A stretch of DNA of 64,000 nucleotides from Panaeolus papilionaceus (taxonomy: Eukaryota > Basidiomycota > Agaricomycetes > Agaricales), in NCBI GenBank assembly GCA_015501605.1, contig JADNRZ010000006.1:1736001-1800000 (forward strand), in the 5' to 3' direction. A program made the position numbers and the translations under genes. Positions within the stretch are counted from its first letter, which is position 1, and every line of letters begins with the position of its first letter. Below the pieces are notes generated by a model. That model was not told the origin of the DNA. It searched no databases and was given only the letters and a program-made list of their open reading frames with translations. This document shows positions 36,799 to 48,613 of this stretch, one piece after another.

Positions 36799-38788
36799 AT
36801 GCGCGACCGTGCTACATCTGAAGTCTCTAAGCACTCAAGCCTCGAATTCTCGTATTCAGACGTGGAAAGCGTTGTCTCACATCTCAACATGGCTGATATT
36901 AATACTGAGAAAGACGCATCTCCTGCAACCCCCATGCTGGCTCCCCCTACCTTTTCAACTGAACTTGCGAAGGTCGACCTCGATGAATTTGACACCCATC
37001 AGCCTGATCAAAGTATGCTTGGGACTCAGATGGACATCACAACTTTGGAACGAGATGCTATCTACTTCTGCGAAACTGTTGTCTTGGTGGTGCGTCAGTT
37101 GTGGCTATCTGGTCATTTAGGGGACTGACTTTGTTTTGCAGGTCGAAGACCGGGTGTTTTGTGTTCCGAAGGGTGGACTCCTTAAGCACGGAACCTATTT
37201 TCAGTCACTTTTCGGTACTCAACTACACGACGACGTCAAAGGTGGAATGCCTTCTAGCTTGGAGCGATGCCCTATTGTCCTGGAGGGCATTTCAAAGGTC
37301 CACTTCCATAACTTTCTGCGAGTGATATACCCATTGTATGTATCCTAACATCTTCAAGCGTCGTAATCCCCACTTATCTCTCTCTCGCATTAGCTATGGA
37401 GTTGATGTTCCTTCTGGTGACGAACATTGGCTGGGAATACTTGACCTTGCAACCAAGTGGGGCTTCCAAAAGGTGCGTTCGCTCATGATTAATTCCGTCC
37501 ACGAGGCAATCTTAGTCACTTCTACAACGACTCAGGTCCGAGAAACGGCCCTCAGACATCTAGAACACCTTTTCACCTTACGAGATCGCAATCCAATCTA
37601 TGCGCTTTTCCTCTGCCGAAAGTACGACATCCACAAATACGTCAAACAACAATTTGAAGCCATTATTGCCTCTATAAAGCCTCTCGACTTGTCGGCGATG
37701 TTGGATGGTGGTATTGACACCGATACTGCCCTGCTGTTGACGAGTCTGAGTAACCGTTGGATGAGGGGTATGCTCTGGGGAGATAAAGGGTCGGAATCCT
37801 CCATTGTTTTCCCTCGCAGATTGTCTGCGCGGAAGATCGTTGAAGATCACTTTGCTGCATTTGATCCCCAACCGATGACGCAGGATGAGAAGGTCCTTGA
37901 CACGTGTTGGATTCAGGATGAGGCGAAGCGGCTAGAAGATGAAGTTAGGCGCATGAAGGAGGCTGAGGAGAATGAGGTTGCGGTGGGAGGGAGCGAAGAG
38001 ATCGGCGAGACAGGAGACAGGCCTGAGGAACATGTTCAGCCTGGTGAGGAGCTGGTGGATGACGACGCCACTGGCGCAAGCACGACCGACGACGACGTCC
38101 CTGACGACATTGGGGCGCAAAATAAGAAGCTCATTCTTCTCCATCACAAGAAGTATGCAGTCGCAGAGCTAATTGAGGAATTGAGGGGAAAGGGTGTTAA
38201 TGAAGCAGATTCGGAAATGCAGTCGCTGAAGAGCATATCGGAAGAAAACGACCGAAAGTTGCGGGAATACTGGGAAAAGGGTAGGCTCATGGTTTCTATT
38301 TTTAATTTTCCTTTCTAACATCATAATGCAACGTTTACGTCTGTTCACAGTGACTGGTTTGCCGGCACCTCAAACCCAGGACGACGCGGCGGGTGGTCGT
38401 AAAATAAAACCAACAAAACAGGTTGTTGTTGATTTGGCTGGTTACGATGCACAGGCCTCTTGCCAGAAAGTCGAGCAAATGATCCAGTCCCAATTTCACC
38501 CAAGTGCAAAATTTGTGGCTTTCTCCATCCGTCTTGGTAGAGGTACCATCAACTTGCAAATCCGAAGTTCTGTGATAAAGGACACTCTGAATCGGTGAGT
38601 GGAACTAAATGATTGATATTCGCTCAATGTCATTCTTAAAAAAACCTGTTTACTCCTTTTTGACCAGATATGCCTTGCGGTTCGATGATACTTTTGATGA
38701 AGATCGTGTTGACTTATACAAAATCGAAGCAACTCAGAGAGAATTTGGAAGTTGGTTGGAAAGATTCAGGACAGGTAATAATCTTTGA
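36799..38788 (+). CDS. BTB/POZ-like protein beta2
   Basis: Six-exon gene with an intact frame. The N-terminus differs from beta1 (MRDRATSEVSKHSSLEFSYS) and is closer to the gamma genes; the rest is beta type. BTB-like core: RDAIYFCETVVLV, VEDRVFCVPKGGLLKHGTYF and CPIVLEGISKVHFHNFLRVI. Then SGDEHWLGILDLATKWGFQK, a BACK-like part, NRWMRGMLWGDKGS and RRLSARKIVEDHF. The acidic linker carries EEHVQPGEELVDDDATGAST. NKKLILLHHKKYAV to RKLREYWEKG precedes the C-terminal module VEQMIQSQFHPSAKF, FSIRLGRGTINLQIR and REFGSWLERFRTGNNL. The stop is at 38786-38788. Function unknown; no signal peptide or membrane segment. Confidence 0.72.
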
Positions 38789-38933
38789 GTGTCTCCAGAA
38801 TCAGATATGCTCTGGCGGAGCGTCTCAGACTTGTTGAACGGTTAGGGATGCTGTCTTGTGTTATTTGTACATTGCAATTTTACATGTAACTTTTTATGGC
38901 TTCTTCAGGCCTTTAATTTTAGTCTATAATAGT

Positions 38934-39115
38934 ATGCATCACATCTAGCAATTAAGTGATTCGAATACCATGACGAGCATGATGTAAATGAGACTCGGAG
39001 AGGCATACATGGACCTCTCCCAATGCATTATCATTGGACGTATTCTTTTTACCCTTTCCTTCTGTTTGCTCCTCCTAACGCCCTCTAGAGTACCAATACC
39101 CGTATAAGGTTTTCA
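38934..39115 (+). repeat. Duplicated intergenic block after beta2
   Basis: CATGACGAGCATGATGTAAA and the following GAGACTCGGAGAGGCATACA recur after beta3 at 48219-48436. The second copy has about 60 extra bases. This marks beta2-gamma1 and beta3-chimera as copies of one block. Confidence 0.75.
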
Positions 39116-39150
39116 ATTTGGTTCGATAAGTAAACATGGGATCATTTAAT

Positions 39151-39171
39151 TAGACGCCCAAGCACGTGCTG
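39151..39171 (+). promoter_or_regulatory. Shared upstream motif plus E-box, gamma1
   Basis: TAGACGCCCA followed directly by the palindrome AGCACGTGCT, which holds a CACGTG E-box. It lies about 155 bp before the gamma1 start. Confidence 0.55.
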
Positions 39172-39314
39172 CATTGTGAGGGGTCATAATTAAATAGAAG
39201 CACTTCGACATTAATCAAGCTTCCTTCTTTTCTCTCTCGACCATCACGAGTTCAAATTCTCAAATCCTTTATATAAGGATATCACCATCTACGCCCATTG
39301 TCACGTACCAGTCA

Positions 39315-41361
39315 ATGCGCATTCGTGCCCCATCTGAGGTCTCTACGCACTCAAGTCTCGATTTCTCAGATTCCGACATCGAAAGTATCGGCTCACAGCT
39401 CAACATGACTGAGGTTTCCAAATACATTCCGACTCCACCGACCTTCCCTACTGAGCTTCCTCAGATCAAAGATGAACGTTATGCTCCTTCAATTCCCCCG
39501 GGCCACGAGGTCGTCAATGATGAGCCAAAAACTGGGCCGATGGTTACATCTACCATACACAGGGACGCCCTTCTTTATTGCGAGAATGTTGTTTTCAAGG
39601 TATGTGTAATTGCCTTTCGATCTACGACCACGATTCAATGTTTATGATTTAATTATGGTGCTAGGTGGAAGACACGTTATTCTGCGTCCCTAAGCGTGGT
39701 CTGGTCAACGAAGGGGTTTATTTCATTAATCTGTTCAACCTAGCAGCATCTGGCTCTGCAATTTCTCCTCCACAGGGCAGCTCCGATGAGAATCCTCTCG
39801 TCCTGCATGGAGTTTCGGAGACCCACTTTCGGAATTTATTGGGATTGATTTACCCCTTGTTCGTCTTCCTTTCGCTTTGCTGTTTTGCACTGTACTAAAT
39901 AATCTTCTTGCAATATTTTAGCTGTGGTGTAGATCGCCCAAGCACCGACGAACAATGGTTGGAATACTCCATCTCGCGACTGAGTGGGACTTTGCCAATG
40001 TGAGCTTATTTCATCGCTCCTCGTGTCGCTTCAACCTTGTTGACGCACTGAACTTATCACACATTCAGATTCGCGAAAGCGCCCTAAAGCATCTCCAACA
40101 CCTCTTCATATCTTCGCCAAAACGCCTCGGCGACATTCCGACTTGGAAACATGATCCCATCCGGGCTCTCGCTATCTGCCTGAAATACAAAATCAGTCGT
40201 CACATCGTCCATCAATTGGAGCTTATCATCACTTCAATCGCACCTCTCAAGCGCAATGCGATGGTTGGTGCAGGGCTCGATGAGAACATAATCCAGCTTA
40301 TCACAGAGATGAGGGAGAGATGGTTCTGTGGGAAGGTCTGGGGAGCGTACGGTCACCAGACCCTCGCAGATGAAAATATGGGCCTGTTTCCGAGCAAGGA
40401 GCCAGCAATGAAAATCATCAAGGAATCCTGGGCGACATTTGCGACAATGTCTTCTGATTGGCTGGAATGCGGAGAGATATACATTGATGATCAGGATGTG
40501 TCCACAAGCGAGGAGGAGGGACGCCTCGCAGAAGAAGCGAGTGTTCTACAGAAGCAGGAACAGCAGATCTTGGACAAACTGAAGAAAGAGCGGGCCGAGG
40601 AGAAGGCGAGGGTACGACGTGAAAAAGAGGAAGCAAAGAGACGTGAGATGGAGGAAGAGCAAAAACGTTTGTGTGAGGAAATAAGACGATTCGAGCTGTA
40701 TCAAGACGCATTGAGGGTTGTAGATGAGGAGGAAGCAAGACGTGCAGTGGAAGAAGCGAGTAGATGTTTCATGGAGGACTCGGGAGCAGAGGAAGCACAG
40801 AAAGACTATGCCATGCAGGCGAAGGGAGAAATGATGGAAGAGGAAGGAAGACTCGCAATGGAGGCGGCCATGGAAGCAGAGATAATCAGGCGTGAAATGG
40901 AAGAAATGGAAAGAGCTGCGAGAGAGGAGGAGAAGCGTGCAAGGGAGGAAGCAGAGAGAGCAGAGAGATATGAAAAAGCGCTGAAGGTTGTCAAGGAAGA
41001 GCAGGAGCGACATCAGAGGGAGGGAAAGGACATATTGGGGTGGTCTGCTCCGGGAAACTTTGGGAGATGTCCGATAGGGGACTCGGAGGAGATGGTGCTG
41101 CCACCAGCATCGCCATCATGGGCATCGCCCCCATCGCCGTCGGCGGTACCAGCATCACCGCCATGGTCTTCATCTCCATTGTTGTCGCTGCCACCAGCAT
41201 CGTCGCCATGGCCTTCACCAGCACCCTCCATCGTCATTGCCCCATCGCCATCGCCGCCACGGACTGTATGGGTAGAAACAAAAAAGAACCAGAAGGCAAA
41301 AAAAGGAAGTGAAGGCGTAAGTACTCCCGCAGGTGATGCCAGTGCCTGTTTGGTATGTTAG
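39315..41361 (+). pseudogene. BTB/POZ-like protein gamma1, one-base frameshift in exon 3
   Basis: N-terminus MRIRAPSEVSTHSSLDFSDS, then the BTB-like core (RDALLYCENVVFK, VEDTLFCVPKRGLVNEGVYF, NPLVLHGVSETHFRNLLGLI). In exon 3, CAATGGTTGGAATACTCC should read EQWLGILH but lacks one G compared with gamma2 and all other copies; after it the correct frame resumes (ILHLATEWDFAN). Exon 4 is long: MRERWFCGKVWGAYG, then a Glu/Lys/Arg coiled coil of more than 200 residues and a tail of Pro/Ser repeats (about 41095-41265). It lacks the alpha/beta C-terminal module. If the missing base is an assembly error, the gene is intact. Confidence 0.65.
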
Positions 41362-41670
41362 AAAGTATTGAAAAAGATAAAATACATGACTCGGAGCAGC
41401 AATGGTGTATATTCCTCGGGTTCATGCCGAATCGTGTGAACTGCTTATGTAGATCTAAATTGAGTCGAACATGGTTGAATACGACGTTGATAATCTTGAC
41501 TCCATATCTGACGAGTCGCTCCAAAGGCAGTTAGATTTCCCTTTCAGATTGATTCGAAATAGAATCAGTAGGTATTTTCAATGCACACAATGTGTAGTTC
41601 AAGGCACTCCTGATTGCGGAACAAAGGTTCAGCTGTGCTCTCAGGCGCGGTGAAAGCAAACTGCTTGAAG

Positions 41671-41680
41671 TAGACGCCTG
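41671..41680 (+). promoter_or_regulatory. Shared upstream motif, alpha2
   Basis: TAGACGCCTG, a slightly changed copy of the element, about 215 bp before the alpha2 start. Confidence 0.45.
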
Positions 41681-41891
41681 CATCATCACAGAGCAGACCT
41701 CATGGCTTTAGTGTGACAGACGGATATCATGGAAGCACTTTCTTGGTGACAACACCATTCTTCCTTCCTTCCTTCTAATTCATCTCCTTGTCCAACCCCT
41801 ATCCCCGTCCCTTGAGACAGCAACAGCACCAGCCAGACAAAGCCAACTCTAACGCCACCGAACGGCCCACCGCTTCAGCCCGTGAATTCCT

Positions 41892-43902
41892 ATGAGCCTT
41901 GCCTTTGTGTCCGAAACATCAACCAGAAGATCAAGCCTTGCCTTATCGTATTCTGATATCAACCCCAGCCAATTCGACATGCAGACTGACTCAGCTCTGG
42001 ATGTTGATGTAAAGCCATACACTGATGCTGAAGCAGCGACAGAGGACGAAAGAGATCCTCTATATTTCTGCGAGAATATTGTGCTTAAGGTATGTTGACC
42101 TTTTCATCCACTCGTAGCTTGTCTGGATTTGCTAACGATTTCAAGGCAGAAGATAGGATATTTTCTGTCCCCGGAAGTGGGCTCATCGAACATGGGACGT
42201 ATTTTCAGTCACTTTTAAACGCGAGCCAAGAGATCACCAATGGTAGCTTTTCCGACGCTGGGAGCTCAGAGAAGAATCCAATCATCCTGGATGGTGTCTC
42301 AAAGATTCACTTCCACAATTTCCTCAGGATTATTTACCCCTTGTGTGTAGTTCATTGTCTTCATGTCTCGTCTAGATGCTGACATTATCTATTTTAGCCG
42401 TGGTATTGATCCTCCGTCTGGGGATGAACATTGGCTGGGTATTCTGGACCTTGCTACAAAATGGGGTTTCCATGAGGTATGCTGTACCATTGTTGTTAAC
42501 GCTCAGCACATCATATATTACATCCTGTCGTAGATCAAAGAAACTGCCCTCACCCACCTTGAACACATCTTCAATTCATCCTCTCGCGAGCGCGACCCTG
42601 TCCGCGCCCTTTACCTATGCCAGAAATATGATATCGGCCAACACATCAAGCACCAATACGAGACGCTCATCACCTCCATTACCCCCCTTGACCGCCCTGC
42701 CATGCTCGCTGGCGGCATTGACGAGGAAACCATTCTTAATTTGATGCAGCTTAGGGAGAAGTGGTTCTGCGGCTTGGTGTGGGGCGAGAAAGGGAGCAAG
42801 ACAGGCTTCGGGGGTCTTCTTCCATGCAGGCTTTCTGCTAGGAAGATAGTCGAGGACCACTTCTCTGGTTCTGGCTCCCTCATGTTGGGGAAGGACGAGG
42901 CTGTGGAGGGCAACCGGATTAGGGAGGAGGTCTCTCGTTTGAGCGCTACTGTGAAGCATCTGGAGGAGTTGGAGAGTGCGTTGATTGAGGCAGATAGGGA
43001 GAAGAGGCTTGCGGAAGCGACGATTGAGGCCGAGAAGTGTGCAGAGGAGGAGGCAGAGAGGAAGAGGGCAGAGGAGGGGGAAATGGTTAGGACGAAGGAA
43101 GCGGGAGCATCAGGGTCGCACCAGGGTTTTGTTCAGGCCAACGACGATGAAGTGCTGCCCCAGGAGTAACTGATGACGATTTGAGCGATATACAATCCAT
43201 CACCAGCGACATGAGTACTGCTCCATCTCCCACAGTCGGACATCGCGTCCAACGGCTCATTGTACTTCATGCGCAGAAATACGAGATTTCGCAGAAGGTT
43301 AGGGAGATGGAAGCCAATGGTGTGGATGGCAACAACCCGAGGATGCAGAAATTGAGGAGTGTCGTGCAGACGTATGAGCGGAAGATATAGAGCTATTGGG
43401 AACATGGTGAGTGACGGAATCACAAGTTTTGAGCATTTTTAACATCCACATGTCTACGAAAGGGACAGAACAGTCATCATTCAAGTCCACCGACATGGAT
43501 TTTAAACCCTTGATTTCCTTAGGATCTGCAGGCCAACAGGGATCCCGCGAGAAGATTAAAGAAACGCTCGAGAGCCTGTTGGGGCCTTATGTTCAATCGC
43601 TCACCTTCAGTGTTCAGATCGGAGGCAATCATAGCACTTTTCGGAAAAAACAGATGCGGGCCTGGTTGGATACGAGAGAACGGTGGGTCCAGAATTATTG
43701 ACTTTGAAAAAAACAACCCTCTGACAGGCTCAATCGCCCTAGCTACACCTTTCTGCCCTACTCGACGGAAGACCAGAACCGCAGGTGGGCTAATGTCAAT
43801 ATTCCAGCAGACAAATTTGGAGAATGGTTATCCGCGGCCAGACGATCAATCCAGACGAAACAGGTTCCAGTGGAACCAGAGTTAGATGATCCTTTGGCAT
43901 GA
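41892..43902 (+). pseudogene. BTB/POZ-like protein alpha2, frameshifted and interrupted
   Basis: Exons 1-3 and most of exon 4 match alpha1 and alpha4 (STRRSSLALSYSDI; AEDRIFSVPGSGLIEHGTYF; RGIDPPSGDEHW; REKWFCGLVWGEKGSK). In exon 4, CCCCAGGAGTAACTGATG lacks one base against the paralogues, where a GAA GTA-type sequence stands, giving a stop near 43167. The other frame continues to QTYERKI and then hits TAG (43388-43390), where paralogues read CAG. The last exons are of the alpha3 type (REKIKETLESLLGPYVQSL; PADKFGEWLSAARRS) and end at TGA 43900-43902. Two independent lesions suggest a decaying gene. Confidence 0.7.
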
Positions 43903-44094
43903 TATTCAGGATTGAGTTCGATAATCCCTGTTGCTTGTCTTTCCGTGTTCTCGTTCCCCACATGTCAATATAGCTTTCCATTCTTTGTGCATCCACTCTT
44001 CCCCGTTTCTTCGTAACTTATTAAAGTCACTTGTTCATCAGACATGATACGTGTGTATATGATTATGCACTCTACTTCACCGCTCAAATGTTCA

Positions 44095-44822
44095 AAATGA
44101 ACTCGTGTGCATCAGTGGGGTCTGTGCACCTCGAAAGGACGACCAATCACCTCGCAACAGAATGGAACTGCATTAGTGTAAGTCAATCCGATTCAGCTTG
44201 TCTCTATCCGAAATATACTCTAACATGTGCACAGATCTGTGATATAGCTCTCACCCATCTCAAACATCTTTTCTGATCCTGCGATCCTATTACTTCAGGC
44301 ACATCTCACAATCCTTTAGTTCTTTGTATCAGATACAAGATCGGCCAATATGTCATTCTCCAGCTCGAAGCAATTGTCACCTCTATCAGACCCCTCAATC
44401 GAAGCACATTGATAGCAAGTGGAATTGACGAAGCCACGACCTTGTCGATCATGGAAATGTGTGTGCAGTGGCACTGTGGGATGATCTGGGCGGGGCGGGG
44501 TATAAGCGAAGATGGTCGCTTGTTTCTGACGTGGTTGTCGGCGAGATTTATCATTGAGCGCTACCTCAGTGCAGATTCAAGGTTCGCTGGATGGCTCATG
44601 TTGACGCACCTGACTTCGTTCTCCTTGGGAGAGGAAGCCGATAGGAAGAGAGAGGGCGAACATCTTGAGGCCTTGACAAAGGAATTGGAAACAGAGGAAT
44701 TAAAAGTCATCTCTGCATCAAAAGTCGACGTTACTCAAGTGTCTCACAAGGTGGTAGCATCAAAAGGCATAGAAAGGGAGGAGGAGGACGCCAAAAGATT
44801 GGAGCGCGATAAAGAGGTATAA
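44095..44822 (+). pseudogene. 5'-truncated gamma2-type BTB remnant
   Basis: Matches gamma2 from its third exon on: the HLERTTNH region corresponds to the PPRKDDQW region with a 15-base loss, then TEWNCI, a stop where gamma2 has FQSCHP (TTCTGATCC against TTCCAATCC), and a long stretch beginning SGIDEATTLSIMEM with SARFIIERYLSADSRFAGW. Promoter and BTB exons are missing; a deletion of about 1 kb joins alpha2's 3' flank to exon 3. It stops at 44820-44822, and weak similarity to the gamma2 Lys/Arg-rich tail goes on for about 80 bases. Confidence 0.65.
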
Positions 44823-45013
44823 CCCAAAGCTGGAAGACCAGAAAAAGAGGCAAGGAAGGAAGAAAGGAAGGTGATCAAGCGAAAAAGGGCCAAGCCGAGG
44901 GCGGTCATGAGCCTCGCGCCCACATGCCTTCCTTTTCGCGATTTTGGACGATTTCAGCGACCCATCGCACGCGTGCATATGCCACGGTATCAGAATCGCC
45001 CTCATGCACGCAA

Positions 45014-45641
45014 TGTGTCACGCCCACCACGCACTCCTACATCTTATCACATTTTGTAATGCATTCAGCCGACCCTCAGCCAACACATCTATTTAAAATC
45101 CCTATTCTATGTTTCTCTTCTTGTTTCACTTTTTGATGTAGATGTTCACTTGGTAGACCACTCATCAACTTTATGCTAGATTTTGTATCTGAGGTTCATT
45201 TCGTCTTATCAGCGTCACCAGCCGTCTTCTGGTCCAGTTTCAGTCGTATTTCGTTGACTCCCAATCTCCGGCGCCGCCAGTCGTATCTGGTTCAGTCCTT
45301 CGTCATATTTCGTCTCCCAGTCATCTCCCAGTTGTTTTACGTAGCCACTGTCATTCGCCTTTGTATCTGGCAGTTGCCGCCACTGTTGCTTTTCGTCTCA
45401 GTCAGTCCCAGTCGCCGTTCTGACCACTCCCAGCCGTCTAGTGTTGCCGTCGTCGACGTTTTCTTCAGTCTTAGTCATCACCGCCCTCGTTTCTGGCCTA
45501 GTTTCGTCCCTCAGTGCCACCGTCGCCGCCCTGAACCTCTTTTCATTGTGTTAGAGGGGGAGAGCCCCCTCTTCGAGCAGAAATGTAGGGAGCAGGAAGT
45601 ATAGCTTCGGAAATAGTAGTTACCAATTTCAAATAAATACA
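45014..45641. mobile_element. Possible solo LTR-like insertion
   Basis: This stretch has no counterpart at the equivalent places of the array. It begins TGTCACG, a start seen in many fungal Ty3-type LTRs, and can be ended at ACA (45639-45641) after AATAAATA. Pyrimidine-rich CAGTC-type sequence fills the middle. The flanks form an inverted CGCAATGT / ACATTGCG pair but no direct target-site duplication, so the call is weak. Confidence 0.22.
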
Positions 45642-45847
45642 TTGCGAAGTTTCCAGCGAGACTCAGATGTGGCCAAGTTATAATTGAAATAATGGCATTC
45701 TACGATCCGGAATTTCTTCTTTATTTTATTTCACCATGACCCATCGCCAGCTTGAAAAATGTGCCTTTCAAGTAGATGCCATTGCCTTGTCCCATTATAG
45801 TGCACATCCTATTTCCCATTGAGAACATGTCATGGGATCCAGACCTC

Positions 45848-45861
45848 AAGGTAGGCGCCCG
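45848..45861 (+). promoter_or_regulatory. Shared upstream motif, beta3
   Basis: AAGGTAGGCGCCCG lies about 230 bp before the beta3 start, in DNA that aligns with the beta1 and beta4 upstream regions. Confidence 0.55.
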
Positions 45862-46089
45862 TGTAATCGAAATGCCTCATGTCATCCATAGATGCCGGTG
45901 CGGTGGCAGTGTGGGACTGGATCAAAGCTCCCATCAACACCAAATGACCTCGTTGCTTCGCTCCTTCTTCCATTTCATCCATCTGCTTGAACAGAACCAG
46001 TACATCCTTGACAAATTATTGCTTCATTCCAGTTGTTCAACATACAACATCCGAGCATCAGTTAGCCTACCATTGTAACATCCCTCCCC

Positions 46090-47990
46090 ATGTCCTCTGG
46101 CTTGGTATCCGAAGCATCCACAAGGAGTTCCAGTACCGATATATCATTTTCTGAATCGGACATTGGCTTCACTCAACTTGACATGGACCTAAATGTGGAC
46201 AATGTCGCTTCCCAACTGAATCAACACAACACTGTATCAAGCAATATGGAGCAAGAGAATCGAATACCGACCCCGATGGAGCGCGACCCCATCTATTTCT
46301 GCGAAAATGTCGTGCTAGCGGTACGTCTTCGTTGATACTATACTAGATTTAAGGGGGGCTAATTGGGGTTTGGAGGCGGAGGACAGATTGTTTTGCGTCC
46401 CCAAAGGCGGTCTCGCCAATCACGGAACCTACTTCCAATCACTTTTCAGCAAACAGGGTGTTCAATTACCGGTTGCAGGTAGTTCAGAACAACACCCAAT
46501 CGTCCTTGAAGGGGTTTCAAAGATCCGTTTGCACAACTTTCTGAGAGTGATATATCCCTTGTACGTGTCTTTATGCTAAAAGCCTTCACAGTTGTCACTG
46601 ATTCAAGTTGGTTCATCTGTCTCTAGTTATGGTGTCGATGTGCCTTTTGGCGACGAACATTGGATTGGAATCCTCGACCTTGCGACGAAGTGGGGCTTCA
46701 ACGAGGTATGTCCCCGCATATACAAGTCCCTTTCAAAACATGAACTCAAGCGTTGCACCCACATTCCCTCAGGTCCGGGAAACTGCAATCACACATCTCG
46801 AGCACCTCTTCACTTCTGGTTCGTCTCGCCGTGACCCGATTGTTGCCCTGTTTCTCTGCCAGAAATACGGCGTTCAGAAGTACATGAAGCAGCAGTTTGA
46901 GGCGATCATAACCTCTATTAAGGTCCCTGAAAGCTCGGCGATGTTGACTGCTGGCATCAGCACCGATACAGTGCTGGCGTTGAAGGATCTGAGGGACCGG
47001 TGGATGAGTGGCATGCTCTGGGGAGATAAAGGGTCGGGGTCCTCGAAGATTTTTCCTCGCAGATTGTCTGCACGGAAGATCATCGAAGATCACTTTTCTG
47101 CATTGGATCCCCAACCAATGACGCAGGATGAAATGGATCTTGACACGTGTTGGATTCAAGATGAGGCGAAATGGCTAGCAGACGAAGTTAGGTGCATGAA
47201 AGAGGCTGAGAAGGACGAGGTTGCAATGGGAGGGAACGAAGAGATCGGAGAGACGGGAGACAGGCCTGACGAATGTGTTCAGCCTGGTGAGGAGATGGTG
47301 GACGAAAAAGGCTCTGGTGCAAGCACGACTGACGAGGACGTCCCTGACGACATTGGGGCACAAAACAAGAAGCTCATTCTTCTTCATCACAATAAGCATG
47401 TGGTTGCTGAGCTCATTGGAGAATTGAAGGAAAAGGGTGTTAATGAAGCAGATTCGGAAATGCAGTCGCTGAAGAACCTAGCAGAAGAACATGACCGAAA
47501 GTTGCGGGAATACTGGGAAAAAGGTACGCCCACAGCTTCTATTTCAAATTTTCTTTTTGACATCGTAGTGCAACGTTTACGTCTGTCCGCAGTGACTGGT
47601 TTACCTACGCCTCAAACCCAGAACGACGCAGTGGGCGTTCATGCAACAAAACAGGTTGTTGATTTGGGTGGTTACGATGCGCAGGCCTCTCGCCAGAAAG
47701 TCGAGCAAACGATCCAGTACCAACTACACCCAGGTGCAAAATCCTTGGCTTTCTTCATCCGTCTTGGTAGGGGTAGCATCAACTCGCGAATACGATATTC
47801 TGTGATCAAGGACACTCTGGATCGGTGAGCGAAAATCAGTCATTTATATTCACCCAATATTTTTCTTACAAAACCTTATTACCTTGTTTCAACCAGATGT
47901 GGCTTGCCGCTCAGTTATAGTCACTCTGACAATGGCGTTGAAGTGCACAAAGTTGAAAAAACTGGGGGAGAATTCAGAAGTTGGATGTAA
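46090..47990 (+). CDS. BTB/POZ-like protein beta3, C-terminus shortened by a stop
   Basis: Six exons, closest to beta1 and beta4 in the first half (STRSSSTDISFSESDIGFTQ; AEDRLFCVPKGGLANHGTYF; HPIVLEGVSKIRLHNFLRVI; FGDEHWIGILDLATKWGFNE) and to beta2 towards the end (MTQDEMDLDTCWIQDEAKW; NKKLILLHHNKHVVAELIGE; DRKLREYWEKG; FFIRLGRGSINSRIR). The last exon reads GGEFRSWM and ends at TAA 47988-47990. Beta2 has TTG GAA AGA at this point, so GAA has become TAA and about ten residues are lost. The protein may still be functional, since only the extreme end is missing. Confidence 0.68.
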
Positions 47991-48218
47991 AGATTCAGGA
48001 CAGAAAATAATCTTTGAACGCATGTTACCCCAGACTTTGATACACTCTGACAGAGCATTCTGAATTTGCTGGACAGTCAGAAATGCTCTCTATGCATATG
48101 GGTCTAATATACTGCTTGACCTGTCTATGGACCTGGACGCACTGTCTCGCGTTATTTGTAATTCTACATCTATTTTTTTTTTTGTATTCTCTTCAACGCA
48201 TTGTCGTCTGTAGCAGCA

Positions 48219-48436
48219 TGCATCACATCTAGCAATTAACTCATTCAAGTACCATGACGAGCATGATGTAAATGAGACTCGGAGAGGCATACATGCACCT
48301 CTCGGACCTCTCCCATTGTTACCCTACTGCACCGTTGGACTAGAGTCTAGTAGAGTTACACATTACCATTGGACATATTCTTTTGAACCTTTCCTTCTGT
48401 TCACTCCTCCTAACGCCCTCTAGAGTACCAATACCC
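48219..48436 (+). repeat. Duplicated intergenic block after beta3
   Basis: Partner of the block after beta2 (38934-39115). It contains an insertion around 48297-48365 relative to that copy. Confidence 0.75.
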
Positions 48437-48438
48437 GT

Positions 48439-48460
48439 TAGAGGCCCAAGCACGTGCTGC
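48439..48460 (+). promoter_or_regulatory. Shared upstream motif plus E-box before the chimeric remnant
   Basis: TAGAGGCCCA followed by AGCACGTGCT, nearly identical to the gamma1 element. It lies about 165 bp before the remnant's start codon. Confidence 0.5.
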
Positions 48461-48613
48461 GTCGTGGCTTTACTGCACCTACAACCTGGGGTTATAATTA
48501 AATAGAAGCACGTTGATGTGAACCAGTCTTACCACTTCTCTTTCCCAACTGTCACGAGTCAAAACCCATCCAAAACGACATCACAATCGCAATTCATTGA
48601 CACATACCAGTCA

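Noticed and set aside
40546..41013. Long minus-strand frame rich in Leu/Phe/Ser opposite gamma1
   Set aside because: It is the mirror of the Glu/Lys/Arg coiled-coil codons; such antisense frames arise automatically. The same holds for 58623-59417 minus.
33761..43390. Repeat-induced point mutation as the cause of the stops in the array
   Set aside because: Two stops are C-to-T changes, but beta3 has G-to-T and two other lesions are indels. The paralogues are not broadly depleted of CpG to the eye, so ordinary decay explains the data as well.
45173..45604. 143-codon plus-strand frame between the gamma remnant and beta3
   Set aside because: Composition follows a pyrimidine-rich CAGTC-type tract. 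No domain seen; more likely part of the inserted non-coding segment.
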